Counted from the first letter of the stretch, positions 17,071 through 26,523 are shown. The stretch is DNA of 64,000 bases from Colwellia sp. (GCF_013214175.1 NZ_JABSPA010000002.1:186001-250000), one strand, 5' to 3'. Numbers and translations: made by a program. The notes: a model not told the origin generated them from the letters alone.

Positions 17071-17166
17071 GCTCGAATAGCTGTTTATTCGATAGCTAAA
17101 ACAAATTCAAATTAAGACTAAAGCTAAAAAATAAGTAAGTAAATAATTAAAATTTTGGAGAAAAAC

Positions 17167-18315
17167 ATGTCAAATGTAAGTGATTTAGAAGTAGGTTATG
17201 ACGTTCCAGCACTTCCCGGTATGGATGAAGCTGATATTCAAACACCATGTTTAGTAGTTGATTTAGACGCATTAGAGCGCAACATCGTTAAAATGGGTCA
17301 ATACGCTAAAGAAATGGGTGTTCGCCATCGTGTGCATGGCAAAATGCATAAATCTGTAGATATCGCGCTTTTACAAGAAAAGCTTGGTGATAGCTGTGGT
17401 GTATGTTGTCAAAAAGTTTCAGAAGCAGAAGTATTTGCTCGTGGCGGCATTAAAGACGTATTGGTATCTAACCAAGTACGTGATCCAGCAAAAATTGACC
17501 GTTTAGCACGTTTACCTTTATTAGGTGCTCGTACTATCGTTTGTGTTGATGATATTGATAACGTGGCTGAATTAGCCGCTGCCGTTGCTAAACATGATAC
17601 GCAAATTGAATGTCTAGTCGAGATTGATTGTGGTGCTGGCCGTTGTGGTGTTACTGAAGGCCAACCTGTTGTTGATATCGCTAAAGCGATTGCTGCAACC
17701 CCAGGTTTAACTTTCTCAGGTATTCAAGCTTACCAAGGTGCTATGCAGCACATGGAAAGCTACACAGCGCGTAAAGAGAAAATCGACATTGCTGTGGGTA
17801 TGGTTGCTCGTACTGTTGAAATGCTTAAAGCCGAAGGTCTTGAGTGTGACATCGTTGGTGGTGGTGGTACAGGTTCATACTACTTCGAAGGTAACTCAGG
17901 TGTTTTCAATGAATTACAGTGTGGTTCTTACGCGTTTATGGATGCGGATTACCAACGAATTCATGATGAAAAAGGCGAGAGAATTTCTGAATTCGAAAAC
18001 TCACTTTTCATCTTAACTTCTGTTATGAGTCACACGAAAGCAGACAAAGCTATTTGTGATGCCGGTCTTAAAGCGCAATCAGTAGATAGTGGCTTACCGT
18101 ACATCTTTGGTCGTGATGATGTTGAATACATCAAGTGTTCTGATGAGCATGGTGTTATTTCAGATCCTGCTGGCATATTAAAAGTTAATGAAAAATTAAA
18201 ACTTGTTCCCGGTCACTGTGATCCAACGTGTAACGTACATGATTACTATGTTGGTGTACGTAACGGTAAAGTAGAAACGTTATGGCCTGTATCTGCACGT
18301 GGTAAAGCATTTTAA
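17167..18315 (+). CDS. bhcC: Beta-hydroxyaspartate aldolase (BhcC)
   Basis: From ATG 17167 (TTTTGGAG six bases upstream) the product is 382 residues. A TTG at 17155 lies within the ribosome site and is rejected. It is a fold-type III PLP enzyme of the D-threonine aldolase/DSD1 family, with the PLP lysine in the HGKMHKS region (about residue 53) and a C-terminal metal site PGHCDPTCNVHD. Segments such as GYDVPALPGMDE and CGVCCQKVSEAE match what I recall of Paracoccus BhcC very closely. It condenses glycine and glyoxylate to (2R,3S)-beta-hydroxyaspartate in the cytoplasm. A repeat element separates it from bhcD. Confidence 0.92.
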   Translation: MSNVSDLEVGYDVPALPGMDEADIQTPCLVVDLDALERNIVKMGQYAKEMGVRHRVHGKMHKSVDIALLQEKLGDSCGVCCQKVSEAEVFARGGIKDVLVSNQVRDPAKIDRLARLPLLGARTIVCVDDIDNVAELAAAVAKHDTQIECLVEIDCGAGRCGVTEGQPVVDIAKAIAATPGLTFSGIQAYQGAMQHMESYTARKEKIDIAVGMVARTVEMLKAEGLECDIVGGGGTGSYYFEGNSGVFNELQCGSYAFMDADYQRIHDEKGERISEFENSLFILTSVMSHTKADKAICDAGLKAQSVDSGLPYIFGRDDVEYIKCSDEHGVISDPAGILKVNEKLKLVPGHCDPTCNVHDYYVGVRNGKVETLWPVSARGKAF

Positions 18316-18380
18316 TCCTAGCTATTAACTAGCTGCTTATTGAATAGCAACCACTACCCTCGGTGTTTAGTCGAGGGTTT

Positions 18381-18644
18381 ATACCCAAGCTACTTCAAGG
18401 TGCTCGTTTCAGGACGGCTGAGCGATTCATAATCAAGGCGCGTATTTTATTAATGGTTATTCCCTTAATTACCTACGCAACGATGAATATGATTTACTCA
18501 TACGTCCCACTAGGGCTGGTTTAGAAACGTTTTATCCATCGTTATTGATTTCGACAAGGGGATAACCATTCTCTTCAATCAATGCCTTGCCTAAATACGT
18601 TTCTAATCCCAGCTGAATCCTGCATCTTGAGGTTGTTTGGGTAT
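18381..18644. repeat. 264-bp palindromic repeat element (MITE/REP-like) between bhcC and bhcD
   Basis: The ends are an imperfect inverted repeat of about 23 bp: ATACCCAAGCTACTTCAAGG... at 18381-18403 against the complement of ...CTTGAGGTTGTTTGGGTAT at 18622-18644. A second inverted pair lies inside: AATGGTTATTCCCTT at 18452-18466 and AAGGGGATAACCATT at 18556-18570, with 14 of 15 pairing. It encodes no protein. The design is that of a non-autonomous mobile repeat. The transcript could fold into a long stem inside the bhcBCD operon. Confidence 0.68.
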
Positions 18645-18712
18645 CTACCAAGCGAACTATGTGAACGATTGATTAGGTCGCTTGGTATTACCATTTCTAG
18701 AGGATATAAATT

Positions 18713-19717
18713 ATGAGTGATTCACAAAATACTTCACCAGAAAACAAAGGCATATCAGTTGTTTCTGAAGAAATCTGTCAAGAAGTTATTGGCCGTTCAG
18801 ATGCCTTTACTGCGGTAGAAAATGTATTTGCTGCTATGGCAAAAAACACCGCTTACAACTTCCCAGTAATTCGTGAAGACATTGGTCACGCGGGTGCACT
18901 TTACGGTTTTAAATCTGGTTTTGACCGTGACGGTATGGTTTTAGGTCTTAAGTCTGGTGGTTACTGGCCAGATAATATGGCACAAGGTTTAACTAACCAT
19001 CAGTCTACTGTTATTTTATTTGATCCCGATACTGGTAAGTTAAAATCACTTGTTGGTGGTAACTATTTAACAGCGGTACGTACTGCGGCTTCTTCTTCGG
19101 TATCAATCGCTCATTTAGCGCGTAAAGACGCTAAAGTATTAGGTATGGTTGGTGCGGGTCACCAGTCTTCTTTCCAATTACGTGCTGCGGTTGAACAACG
19201 TGATTTTGAAAAAGTTGTCGCTTGGAACTTCCACCCTGAAATGCTGCCTAAGCTTGCTGCTGTGGCAGAAGAATTAGGTTTACCATTTGAGTCGGTAACT
19301 TGTGAGGAGTTATGTGCACAAGCTGACGTAATTATTACTATTACTTCTGCATTTGGCTCACTAATTGACAAAGACTGGATTAAGCCTGGTACTCACATCG
19401 CTTGTATGGGTACAGATACCAAAGGTAAACAAGAAGTTGATGTCGATATATTAGCACTTGCTACAGTCTTTACTGATGAAATTGCTCAGTCTATTACTAT
19501 CGGAGAAGCACAACACGCTGTTGCTTCTGGCTTGATCAAAGAGTCTGATATCACGCCAATTGGTGATGTTATCAATGGTACTAAACCAGGTCGTACTTCT
19601 GAAGAACAAATCACTTTGTTTGATGGTACTGGTGTTGGCCTGCAAGATTTAGCTGTTGCTTCGGTAGCTGTTGAATTAGCGGAAGCTAAAGGTTTAGCTA
19701 CTTACTTCAAACTTTAA
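18713..19717 (+). CDS. bhcD: Iminosuccinate reductase (BhcD)
   Basis: The 334-residue protein belongs to the ornithine cyclodeaminase/mu-crystallin family, with the Rossmann loop GMVGAGHQSSFQLRA near residues 144-158 and the substrate region YLTAVRTAASSSVS. In the BHAC this family member reduces iminosuccinate to aspartate with NADH, regenerating the amino donor. AGAGGATA precedes the ATG. Immediate co-orientation with bhcB and bhcC excludes a general ornithine cyclodeaminase reading. A strong terminator closes the unit at 19828-19861. Confidence 0.9.
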   Translation: MSDSQNTSPENKGISVVSEEICQEVIGRSDAFTAVENVFAAMAKNTAYNFPVIREDIGHAGALYGFKSGFDRDGMVLGLKSGGYWPDNMAQGLTNHQSTVILFDPDTGKLKSLVGGNYLTAVRTAASSSVSIAHLARKDAKVLGMVGAGHQSSFQLRAAVEQRDFEKVVAWNFHPEMLPKLAAVAEELGLPFESVTCEELCAQADVIITITSAFGSLIDKDWIKPGTHIACMGTDTKGKQEVDVDILALATVFTDEIAQSITIGEAQHAVASGLIKESDITPIGDVINGTKPGRTSEEQITLFDGTGVGLQDLAVASVAVELAEAKGLATYFKL

Positions 19718-19827
19718 TGTTTGAACTTTTAACTTTTTGCTTAACTCCTTACTTTAAACTAAGACTTTCCCAACCAATTAGTTAAAAGTAAGCCTCTTGG
19801 TAGGTTTCGCCTGCTAAGTTCTTGCTC

Positions 19828-19861
19828 AAGGGCTGTTTATTCATTTAAACAGCCCTTTTTT
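19828..19861 (+). terminator. Strong rho-independent terminator after bhcD
   Basis: AAGGGCTGTTTA (19828-19839) pairs perfectly with TAAACAGCCCTT (19846-19857), with a six-base loop and a T-run. Confidence 0.92.
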
Positions 19862-19990
19862 GTGCTATTAAGAAATTAAGGCAAAGCACCATACATAAAT
19901 AGTTACTATGTGCACCTTGCCGAGTCAGTTAGTAAAGGTATAGTGGTACTTTAATCGAGACATATTTGAGTATTGGAGCTCATTGAGATT

Positions 19991-20584
19991 ATGGTGATAA
20001 TTAGAGCAGCGCGTATAGACGATTTGGCGAATATTGCCGAGTTACATGCACAAAGTTGGCGTGAAAACTATAACCAAGTACTCTCTGCTGATTACCTTGA
20101 TAAAAAGGTTTTTACTGAAAGAGAAGCGGTGTGGACAGCGCGATTTAACAAACCACAGAGTAACCAGTTAGTACTCGTTGCTGAGCTAGCTGGAGTGTTC
20201 TGTGGCTTTATTTGTGTATTGGGTGCTAACCATCCTCAATATGGCACTATCATCGATAATCTTCATGTAAAAAAGGCTAGTAAAGGTCAGGGCATAGGTT
20301 CTCGTTTATTAGCTGCTGCGGCATCATGGTCAATCGTCAATTATGATAGTCATGACTTGTATCTTGAAGTGTTAGAGTGCAATAGCAGGGCTATAGGTTT
20401 CTATGAAGCGAAAGGAGCGAAAAATATAGCTACAGCTTATTGGCATACACCTTGTGGTAACAAGGTTAAAGAATTCATCTATAGCTGGGGATCTCCTGAT
20501 AACTTAACTAAAGGTGTCGAGAAGGGGTTAGCTAAGAATTTAACTAACAGCCTAACTAAGAACCTAGCTGAGAGCGTTTCATGA
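19991..20584 (+). CDS. GNAT-family acetyltransferase with repetitive C-terminal tail
   Basis: From ATG 19991 the product is 197 residues (TTGGAG stands upstream at 19973-19978). The GNAT domain spans about residues 3-160, with IIDNLHVKKASKGQGIGSRLL as strand beta4 and the acetyl-CoA loop. After the domain comes a low-complexity tail of repeated leucine/lysine/asparagine units (NLTK, GLAKNLTN, LTKNLAE). The tail codes an amphipathic helix and ends in an ATGA overlap with the next tiny gene. The acceptor is unknown. Confidence 0.78.
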   Translation: MVIIRAARIDDLANIAELHAQSWRENYNQVLSADYLDKKVFTEREAVWTARFNKPQSNQLVLVAELAGVFCGFICVLGANHPQYGTIIDNLHVKKASKGQGIGSRLLAAAASWSIVNYDSHDLYLEVLECNSRAIGFYEAKGAKNIATAYWHTPCGNKVKEFIYSWGSPDNLTKGVEKGLAKNLTNSLTKNLAESVS

Positions 20585-20781
20585 AAGCAGCAATGAAAGA
20601 ATCGATGGCAGAAGTGAAGAATGAACTGAAAAGTGAGCTGAAAGCCAAATTGTTATATTGGCATAACCTTAAAAGTAGAAAAGTAAAAGTCGCGGTCATA
20701 ATATTGGGCCTTGGAATAATAGCGTTAAAAATATTCACCACAGTTTTAACTTTTGATTGGCTTAGTGGATTATTTAGTTAA
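20581..20781 (+). CDS. 66-residue single-pass membrane protein
   Basis: A basic/acidic amphipathic N-terminal helix (MKEVKNELKSELKAK-like, residues 1-25) is followed by one hydrophobic span (about 39-57, VAVIILGLGIIALKIF). It overlaps the GNAT stop by four bases (ATGA). The N-terminal helix resembles the repetitive tail of the GNAT, so the two may interact or one may derive from the other. No family is recognised. Confidence 0.5.
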   Translation: MKAAMKESMAEVKNELKSELKAKLLYWHNLKSRKVKVAVIILGLGIIALKIFTTVLTFDWLSGLFS

Positions 20782-20852
20782 GTAATAGCAAACCTTTAAT
20801 CCTAAGGTGATGTTATCTTTAGCTAATCAAAAATATATAAAGGAATATATAT

Positions 20853-21047
20853 ATGAAAACAATGACTTGTAAGCAATTAGATGGCGCTTGTGATAAAGGA
20901 TTTCATGGCAATACTTTTGAAGAAATGGCCGAGCAGAGCAAACAACATGCTATGGAAATGCATCAGCAGCAAGATAAAGCGCATTTAAAAGCTATGGCGG
21001 ACATGAGCGAATTAATGACAAGGAGTGCTATACAAAGTGTTAGCTGA
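20853..21047 (+). CDS. DUF1059-like small protein
   Basis: The 64-residue product has the DUF1059 pattern: MKTMTCKQLDGACDKGFHGNT with two cysteines and a His, then EEMAEQSKQHAMEMH. AAAGGAATA precedes the ATG. A His/Met/Gln-rich helix makes up the second half. Function is unknown in the family. Its stop overlaps the start region of the following GNAT. Confidence 0.68.
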   Translation: MKTMTCKQLDGACDKGFHGNTFEEMAEQSKQHAMEMHQQQDKAHLKAMADMSELMTRSAIQSVS

Positions 21048-21456
21048 AAAATATAGTCTTAAATTAACCAGCCCTGCAGTTGCAGATTTTTTACAGTTAC
21101 GCAGTAAAGTCGGTTGGGGTGAGCTTGATGCCAACCTCGCTGAAGTGAGTTTAAATAATAGCTTATTTCACGTAACCATTTATCTTAATCAACAGCTTAT
21201 TGGCATGGGGCGTGTTGTTGGTGATGGCGCCATGTACTTTTACATACAAGACGTTATCGTTGAGCCAAGTCATCGAAAGTTAGGTATTGGCGCAGCATTA
21301 ATGGATAAAATCGAAAGTTACTTAAATGACGCGACTAAGCAAGGTGCTACTGTTGGCTTATTGGCTGCACAGGGAAAAGAGTCCTTTTATACTCGCTATG
21401 GGTATATGCAAAGACCTAATAGTAGCTTGGGACATGGCATGTGTAAATTTGTATAA
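21037..21456 (+). CDS. GNAT-family acetyltransferase
   Basis: The product is about 139 residues from GTG 21037, with AAGGAG at 21020-21025. A GTG at 21025 overlaps that ribosome site and is rejected. The domain shows YFYIQDVIVEPSHRKLGIGAAL (strand beta4 and acetyl-CoA loop) and FYTRYGYMQRP. It overlaps the DUF1059 gene by 11 bases, so the two are translationally coupled. The acceptor is unknown. Confidence 0.78.
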   Translation: MLAEKYSLKLTSPAVADFLQLRSKVGWGELDANLAEVSLNNSLFHVTIYLNQQLIGMGRVVGDGAMYFYIQDVIVEPSHRKLGIGAALMDKIESYLNDATKQGATVGLLAAQGKESFYTRYGYMQRPNSSLGHGMCKFV

Positions 21457-21511
21457 AACTGTAGTAAAATTACCTTGTCGTGTATTAAGTAGTATTAGGT
21501 AGTTTGTTTAA

Positions 21512-22045
21512 ATGAAAAATTCAGGATTTACCCTGATAGAGTTAGTGGTAGTTATTACCACTCTAGGTATCTTAGCTGCTGTAGCAGCACCCCGGTTTAT
21601 TGATTTGTCGAGTGATGCAAAAGCCTCAGTGATACAAAACATTTCCGGTAATTTAAAAACCGCTATTAAGTTTACTGTACTTAAAGATCAAATAGCCGGC
21701 GGCAATAGTGATTCAATAGACTATAACGGTAATACGGTTACCTTTACTGCCGGAAACCCTACCGCTAATGCCCAGCATATGCGCTACTTGCTTGAAATGG
21801 ATTTACCCTCAACAACTTTTACTTCAAATTGGTCAACTATACCCTGTAAAAACTCAGAGTTTTGCGTAGTGGGTAATCGCCCTCCTAGCGATAATCGAAT
21901 TCCTCCAATCGATGGTTTTAACAGCGGTACGGGCGTATTTTTATGGCCAAATGGTTATGTATTAGATGATTGCTTTGCTTATTACCTTAATGTAGCGGAG
22001 GATGGCAGTGAGCCTATTGTCGATTATGTTGATACTGGCTGTTAA
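21512..22045 (+). CDS. Type IV pilin-like prepilin (MSHA/GspG-like)
   Basis: The 177-residue product has a short basic leader and the prepilin cleavage motif G-FTLIELVVV, followed by the hydrophobic alpha1 helix (ITTLGILAAVAAPRFIDLSSDA), as in MSHA-type pilins. Two cysteine pairs are visible (IPCKNSEFC; DDCFAYYL...DTGC). No pilus assembly genes are near, so it is an orphan subunit likely handled by machinery elsewhere. Confidence 0.85.
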   Translation: MKNSGFTLIELVVVITTLGILAAVAAPRFIDLSSDAKASVIQNISGNLKTAIKFTVLKDQIAGGNSDSIDYNGNTVTFTAGNPTANAQHMRYLLEMDLPSTTFTSNWSTIPCKNSEFCVVGNRPPSDNRIPPIDGFNSGTGVFLWPNGYVLDDCFAYYLNVAEDGSEPIVDYVDTGC

Positions 22046-22057
22046 GCTTTTATTTAC

Positions 22058-22894
22058 ATGACTATGCCTGCGAATATGAACAAGCTGATCAATGCCATTA
22101 AAGCGACCAATAACCAAGACCGCGCGTTGCCTTTTTCGGTTTACTCCTCAATAAAAGAACAGCATTTATTAAATGTACCCGTGGTAAAACCATTATTTAT
22201 TGCAGTACTTGATGGCGATAAAAAGTTGGGTAAAGAGGGTGAAATAGTTTGTCGTGCCGGAGATTTCATTTTTTTATCGGACAACCCGGCGATAAATATG
22301 CGCAATATTCCCAAAGAAAAAGAATACTTTGCCTTGCTGATTGAGTTTGATTATCAAGATTTTGACGGTATAGGTGCTAAAACTGTCAGTGACAAGTCTT
22401 ATAGCATTGGTGAAATATCTATTGCCCTAGCAAAGTGCCTACAGCAATTTGTCGAATGGTCGCTGTACTCACCAAAAGAGCTGTGGTCCTTACGCAGAAA
22501 AGAAATCCTGCATCTACTCTATCACTTGGGTCATAAAGATATTTTAGCTATGGCAACGCCGCATAAGTTAGGTCAAAAAATACATGCCATTTTAAGTAAG
22601 CAGCCTTCAGCAGAAATATCTCTTACAGCCATTTGCCAACAAGTCGCTATGAGTGAGTCGACCCTTAGGCGAAAGTTAGCGGCAGAGAGAACCACGGTGC
22701 AAGAGATTAAAGATCAGGTGAAGCTAGGACTCGGTTTACACTTATTACAAACCACTAGTCACGCCATTGTTTATATCGCAGAGCAATGTGGTTATCAGTC
22801 ACAATCTCGATTTAGCAGTCGATTTAAGGCGCGGTTTGGCCTTACTCCTTCAGCTTTACGCAAAACTAAACAAAAAATCAAAGTGACGGAATAG
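22058..22894 (+). CDS. AraC-family transcriptional regulator
   Basis: The 278-residue protein has an N-terminal cupin-like domain (about 1-115) and a C-terminal AraC double helix-turn-helix (about 175-272: SLTAICQQVAMSESTLRRKL and AIVYIAEQCGYQSQSRFSSRFKARFGLTPSALR). It starts 12 bases after the pilin stop, so it may be co-transcribed. Its target is unknown. The PEBP gene downstream is a candidate. Confidence 0.85.
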   Translation: MTMPANMNKLINAIKATNNQDRALPFSVYSSIKEQHLLNVPVVKPLFIAVLDGDKKLGKEGEIVCRAGDFIFLSDNPAINMRNIPKEKEYFALLIEFDYQDFDGIGAKTVSDKSYSIGEISIALAKCLQQFVEWSLYSPKELWSLRRKEILHLLYHLGHKDILAMATPHKLGQKIHAILSKQPSAEISLTAICQQVAMSESTLRRKLAAERTTVQEIKDQVKLGLGLHLLQTTSHAIVYIAEQCGYQSQSRFSSRFKARFGLTPSALRKTKQKIKVTE

Positions 22895-23004
22895 GGCGAA
22901 ATCTTGACGGTTTTGCGACTATAAAAGTTGGCTGAGTACGCTAAAGTACACTCCATATTTACTCTTCTAACCAACAAATCATTCAATAAATAAGGAACAT
23001 TATT

Positions 23005-23562
23005 TTGTTTAAGCCGCTTACATTAATTACTTTATTCACCTTAAGTTTTCCATCAGCCGTTTTCGCCGACAGTTTTAGGTTATCTAGCCAAGATATCGCT
23101 GAGGGCAAGTTTATGTCTAAAGCGCAGGAGTTTACTGGCTTTGGTTGTACTGGTGGTGATTTATCACCACAACTTCAATGGTCGGGTGTACCTAAAGGTA
23201 CTAAAAGTTTCGCTATTACTGGCTATGATCCAGATGCACCGACAGGCAGTGGTTGGTGGCATTGGCAATTAGTTAATATTCCTAACACAGTGACTGAAGT
23301 AGCAGCCGGTGCAGGCAGTACTAAAAAAGACTTAGCACCAGCAGGCAGTATGCAAATACAAAATGATTACGGTAGCCGAGGTTTTGGTGGCGCTTGCCCG
23401 CCTGCAGGTCATGGTGTGCACCATTACCGTTTTACCATACATGCACTATCTGTTGAGAGGCTTGAATTACCGCTAGATGCTTCAGGTGCGTTAGCAGGCT
23501 ATATGATTAATGCTAATACTATAGCCACTAGCACAATTGAGTCGTTGTATAAGCGAGACTAA
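23005..23562 (+). CDS. Exported YbhB/YbcL-type PEBP (Raf kinase inhibitor-like) protein
   Basis: The 185-residue product starts at TTG 23005, with AAGGAAC seven bases upstream and no usable ATG. It has a signal peptide (to about residue 22) and a phosphatidylethanolamine-binding-protein fold: SPQLQWSGVPKGTKSFAITGYDPDAP and GWWHWQLVNIPNTV form the ligand pocket, and YGSRGFGGACPPAGHGVHHYRF is the second signature. Bacterial members are periplasmic or cytoplasmic with unclear ligands. Confidence 0.87.
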   Translation: MFKPLTLITLFTLSFPSAVFADSFRLSSQDIAEGKFMSKAQEFTGFGCTGGDLSPQLQWSGVPKGTKSFAITGYDPDAPTGSGWWHWQLVNIPNTVTEVAAGAGSTKKDLAPAGSMQIQNDYGSRGFGGACPPAGHGVHHYRFTIHALSVERLELPLDASGALAGYMINANTIATSTIESLYKRD

Positions 23563-23634
23563 TTTCAGTAGCTATCTTACGGTAGAGCCTTTCCCTTTAT
23601 ATATAGGACTCTACCTTTGCTCTATTAAAGATTG

Positions 23635-24774
23635 TTAGTTTGAAAAAGCAGGTAGGTTATTTTTCACTTTTCGACTGTTTCTCCAACGTCGCCAAGAGAG
23701 CATAGCGCCGGTATAAACTAACAAACAGGCTAATAGTGATGCTAAGCCAGCAATGGTTTGGCCAAAGAGACCGAAAGCCTCACCGGTATGAGTAAATCGT
23801 ATATAGCTACGTAACTGACTATAAGTAGAGAGTTGCTCAAATTTCTGCTGCTGAACCACCTCACCCGTTAAAGTACTTAACAGTACCTTGAGTTTTTTCT
23901 GTGGCTCGCCACCATTACCCTTATCTATCTTATAAACTTTACTGTCGAATGGGGCACTTTCTAAAGAAAATTGAATGTTTTGCCATTCTGGGTATAGCGC
24001 TTTTACTTTTGCTAATTGCTGTCCAACAGGAAGCTGAAAAGCGCTTTGTTTAGCGGAGATCTCTACTGGCTTAGCCAGTGCAACGGACTCTGTTGATACC
24101 AGGGTTTTAAGAGTGTTACCTGGCCATTTAAACGAAAAGAAAAACGCCGTGACCACCAAAACAAACAGTATAGGCGCCATATAAATACTAAAGACGTTAT
24201 GCCATTGAGAGTTTCTAGCGCTCTTGTTAGGGTAATTACCTGACAAGGTTAGCCTTTGTTTGAAGGCTCTGGAATTGAAGCGTTTCGGTAACCATAAATA
24301 AAGCCCTGAAAGAATCAAAACAAGAAAAATAATATTGGCAATGCCATTGACCCATCGACCCATTTCACTGAACTTTCCATCTAAGGTTAACCAGCGATGA
24401 AAAGCGCGTAATTTACCTAAAAATATTTTAGTACCTTGACCCGGAATCGCCATTTCTTCACCGGTATAAGGGTTGAGATAAGCGACTTTCTTTCTACCGT
24501 CTTTGACAATAATTGGTGCATTAGACTGGTTTTCTACCACAATTACAGCGGTTTTTTTGGTTGGATAAGTATTAGCTATCGCCAAAATTTCTGACATGGG
24601 TAAGAGCTTAGCTGAGCTTGTTGGCGCTGTTGGGTAGTCACTACGCTCGGCGGTTTTAATCATCTGACGTTCATAGGTTAATGCTACACCTGTGATAGAC
24701 ATTAAAAAAATAAAAATGGCAGCGCTACAGCCTATGATCAAATGTAACCAAAAAAAGGTTTTTCTTATATTCAT
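23635..24774 (-). CDS. PepSY-associated TM protein (iron-uptake-type ferric reductase-like)
   Basis: From ATG 24774 (AAGG upstream) the 379-residue product begins MNIRKTFFWLHLIIG, the standard start of the PepSY-TM family. A start at 24846 adds an unrelated tail. It has four helices (about 10-35, 142-165, 190-215, 335-360) and PepSY-like periplasmic domains. Histidines in the helices (WLHLIIG, FHRWLTLDG, WHNVFSIY, FTHTGEAFG) suggest haem ligation, as in siderophore-reducing FoxB/FhuF-independent systems. A Fur-like site upstream supports iron regulation. No TonB receptor gene is adjacent. Confidence 0.8.
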   Translation of the reverse strand: MNIRKTFFWLHLIIGCSAAIFIFLMSITGVALTYERQMIKTAERSDYPTAPTSSAKLLPMSEILAIANTYPTKKTAVIVVENQSNAPIIVKDGRKKVAYLNPYTGEEMAIPGQGTKIFLGKLRAFHRWLTLDGKFSEMGRWVNGIANIIFLVLILSGLYLWLPKRFNSRAFKQRLTLSGNYPNKSARNSQWHNVFSIYMAPILFVLVVTAFFFSFKWPGNTLKTLVSTESVALAKPVEISAKQSAFQLPVGQQLAKVKALYPEWQNIQFSLESAPFDSKVYKIDKGNGGEPQKKLKVLLSTLTGEVVQQQKFEQLSTYSQLRSYIRFTHTGEAFGLFGQTIAGLASLLACLLVYTGAMLSWRRWRNSRKVKNNLPAFSN

Positions 24775-24950
24775 CAATTTACCTTGAGCCAGTATTACAA
24801 AACACGGGGTATTAAACGTCCTTGAGTACAAAAACAAGGTGAGCATCTTGCTGACCTAAAGTACGCTTACTGAAATTTAGCAGGGTAATTTTGCTGAGAT
24901 TTAAGTAACGTTTTGGCGATTGTAGTACATTTGTATGGAATAAAATATAA

Positions 24951-24969
24951 CTGGATGAGAATCATTCGT
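24951..24969. promoter_or_regulatory. Possible Fur box upstream of the PepSY gene
   Basis: The stretch around GATGAGAATCATTCGTT matches about 11 of 19 positions of the Fur consensus, with the central GA-AATCATT well kept. It lies about 180 bases before the PepSY gene start. Moderate support only. Confidence 0.4.
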
Positions 24970-25021
24970 TATTGTATGTGTTTTCTGCGCTATTGGTGAT
25001 CTGGCTATAAAAAGTAGCTAT

Positions 25022-25050
25022 AAAAAAGCCGCTGAAAATAGCGGCTTTTA
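25022..25050 (-). terminator. Terminator of the malic enzyme gene
   Basis: AAAAGCCGCT (25024-25033) pairs with AGCGGCTTTT (25040-25049), with a six-base loop and T-runs on both strands. It lies 69 bases beyond the malic enzyme stop. Confidence 0.85.
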
Positions 25051-25118
25051 TTCTTAGTAGTTATTTTTACTAAACTTTATCAGTGAAACTAGTGAATAGC
25101 TTCATATAAGAAAATGGC

Positions 25119-26366
25119 TTAAGCATCATTCATATAGTTATCAGGTAACGGTAGTGCAGCAACGCCAGAGTCTACTGCGGCTTTAGCAACGGCTAAGGCA
25201 ACATCCTTACATAAGCGAGGATCCATTGGGCGAGGGATTATGTAGCCTTTACCAAAAGATAAGGCTGTTTCGCCACTGGCTTTTAACACACTTTCAGGTA
25301 CTTCTTGCTTAGCAAGTTCTCTAATGGCATGTACGGCAGCAATTTTCATTTCGTTGTTAATTTTACGAGCGCGAACATCTAAAGCACCACGGAAAATAAA
25401 CGGGAAACATAAGACATTGTTTACTTGGTTCGGGTAATCAGAGCGGCCAGTCGCCATAATTAAATCACTTCTTACACTGTGAGCAAGTTCAGGCTTAATT
25501 TCAGGATCTGGGTTAGAACAAGCGAATATAACCGGGTTATCAGCCATTTTTAAAACCTGTTCAGGGCTAAGTAAGTTAGGACCAGACAAACCTAAGAACA
25601 CATCCGCGCCTTCAATAACGTCGTCTAATGTTCTTTTGTCAGTGTTATTAGCGAAACGTGTTTTGTATTCAGATAAATCACTACGACGAGTATGAATTAC
25701 ACCTTTAGTGTCTAACATGTAGACTTTTTCACGCATTGCGCCACATTGAATTAACAATTCCATACAAGAGATAGCGGCTGCACCAGCACCTAAACAAACA
25801 ATGTTAGCGTCTTCAATTTTCTTGCCTTGAATTTCAAGTGCGTTGATCATTGCAGCAGCTGTTACGATAGCTGTACCGTGTTGGTCATCATGAAATACTG
25901 GAACCTTACAACGTTCGATTAATGCTTTTTCAATAATGAAACACTCTGGTGCTTTAATATCTTCTAAGTTGATGCCACCAAAGCTATCAGCAATACAGGC
26001 AACCGTATTGATAAACTCTTCGGTAGTTTTATGAGTTACTTCAATATCAAAAGAGTTAATGTCAGCAAACCGTTTAAATAATAACGCTTTACCTTCCATT
26101 ACTGGTTTTGAAGCCATTGGACCAAGATTACCTAAACCTAATACCGCAGTACCATTGGAGATAACGGCAACCGTATTACCTTTAGCGGTATATTTGTAAA
26201 CATCTTCTGGGTTCTTGGCGATTTCTCGACAAGGCTCGGCGACACCAGGGCTATAAGCTAGCGATAAATCGGCACTTGTTTCGGCGGGTGTAGTGATGGC
26301 TACGGCAATTTTACCTGGAGTTGGCAAGGCGTGATAATCCAGTGCTGCTTGTTTAAAATCAGACAT
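25119..26366 (-). CDS. NAD(P)-dependent malic enzyme, short form
   Basis: The 415-residue product matches the short bacterial malic enzymes. YSPGVAEPC lies near residue 38, the substrate/metal segment is [16 protein letters not shown], and the nucleotide loop is [12 protein letters not shown] (about 190-201). It converts malate to pyruvate and CO2, yielding NAD(P)H. It lacks the phosphotransacetylase-like C-terminus of MaeB. Its place beside the purine permease and the glyoxylate genes suggests it drains malate made by malate synthase G or from BHAC-derived oxaloacetate. Cofactor preference cannot be read here. Confidence 0.9.
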   Translation of the reverse strand: MSDFKQAALDYHALPTPGKIAVAITTPAETSADLSLAYSPGVAEPCREIAKNPEDVYKYTAKGNTVAVISNGTAVLGLGNLGPMASKPVMEGKALLFKRFADINSFDIEVTHKTTEEFINTVACIADSFGGINLEDIKAPECFIIEKALIERCKVPVFHDDQHGTAIVTAAAMINALEIQGKKIEDANIVCLGAGAAAISCMELLIQCGAMREKVYMLDTKGVIHTRRSDLSEYKTRFANNTDKRTLDDVIEGADVFLGLSGPNLLSPEQVLKMADNPVIFACSNPDPEIKPELAHSVRSDLIMATGRSDYPNQVNNVLCFPFIFRGALDVRARKINNEMKIAAVHAIRELAKQEVPESVLKASGETALSFGKGYIIPRPMDPRLCKDVALAVAKAAVDSGVAALPLPDNYMNDA

Positions 26367-26523
26367 GTGTGACCTACTTTTATAGTTATAAGATTAAGGA
26401 GTTGTAATAAATAAAGGGAGGTACTCAACATGCCGGTTGGGGGTAGCATGCCGAATACCAATAAAACTTGTTGTTATGACGCTATTGTTCAGAAACTGTT
26501 GTTCAGGAACTTTATTATGAAAA

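Noticed and set aside
17155-17166. TTG start for BhcC
   Set aside because: The TTG lies in the TTTTGGAG ribosome site; ATG 17167 has correct spacing.
16093-19717. General serine/threonine dehydratase, D-threonine aldolase and ornithine cyclodeaminase
   Set aside because: Each single name is possible by family, but all three together with an IclR regulator match the known BHAC gene set, and BhcC matches it in detail.
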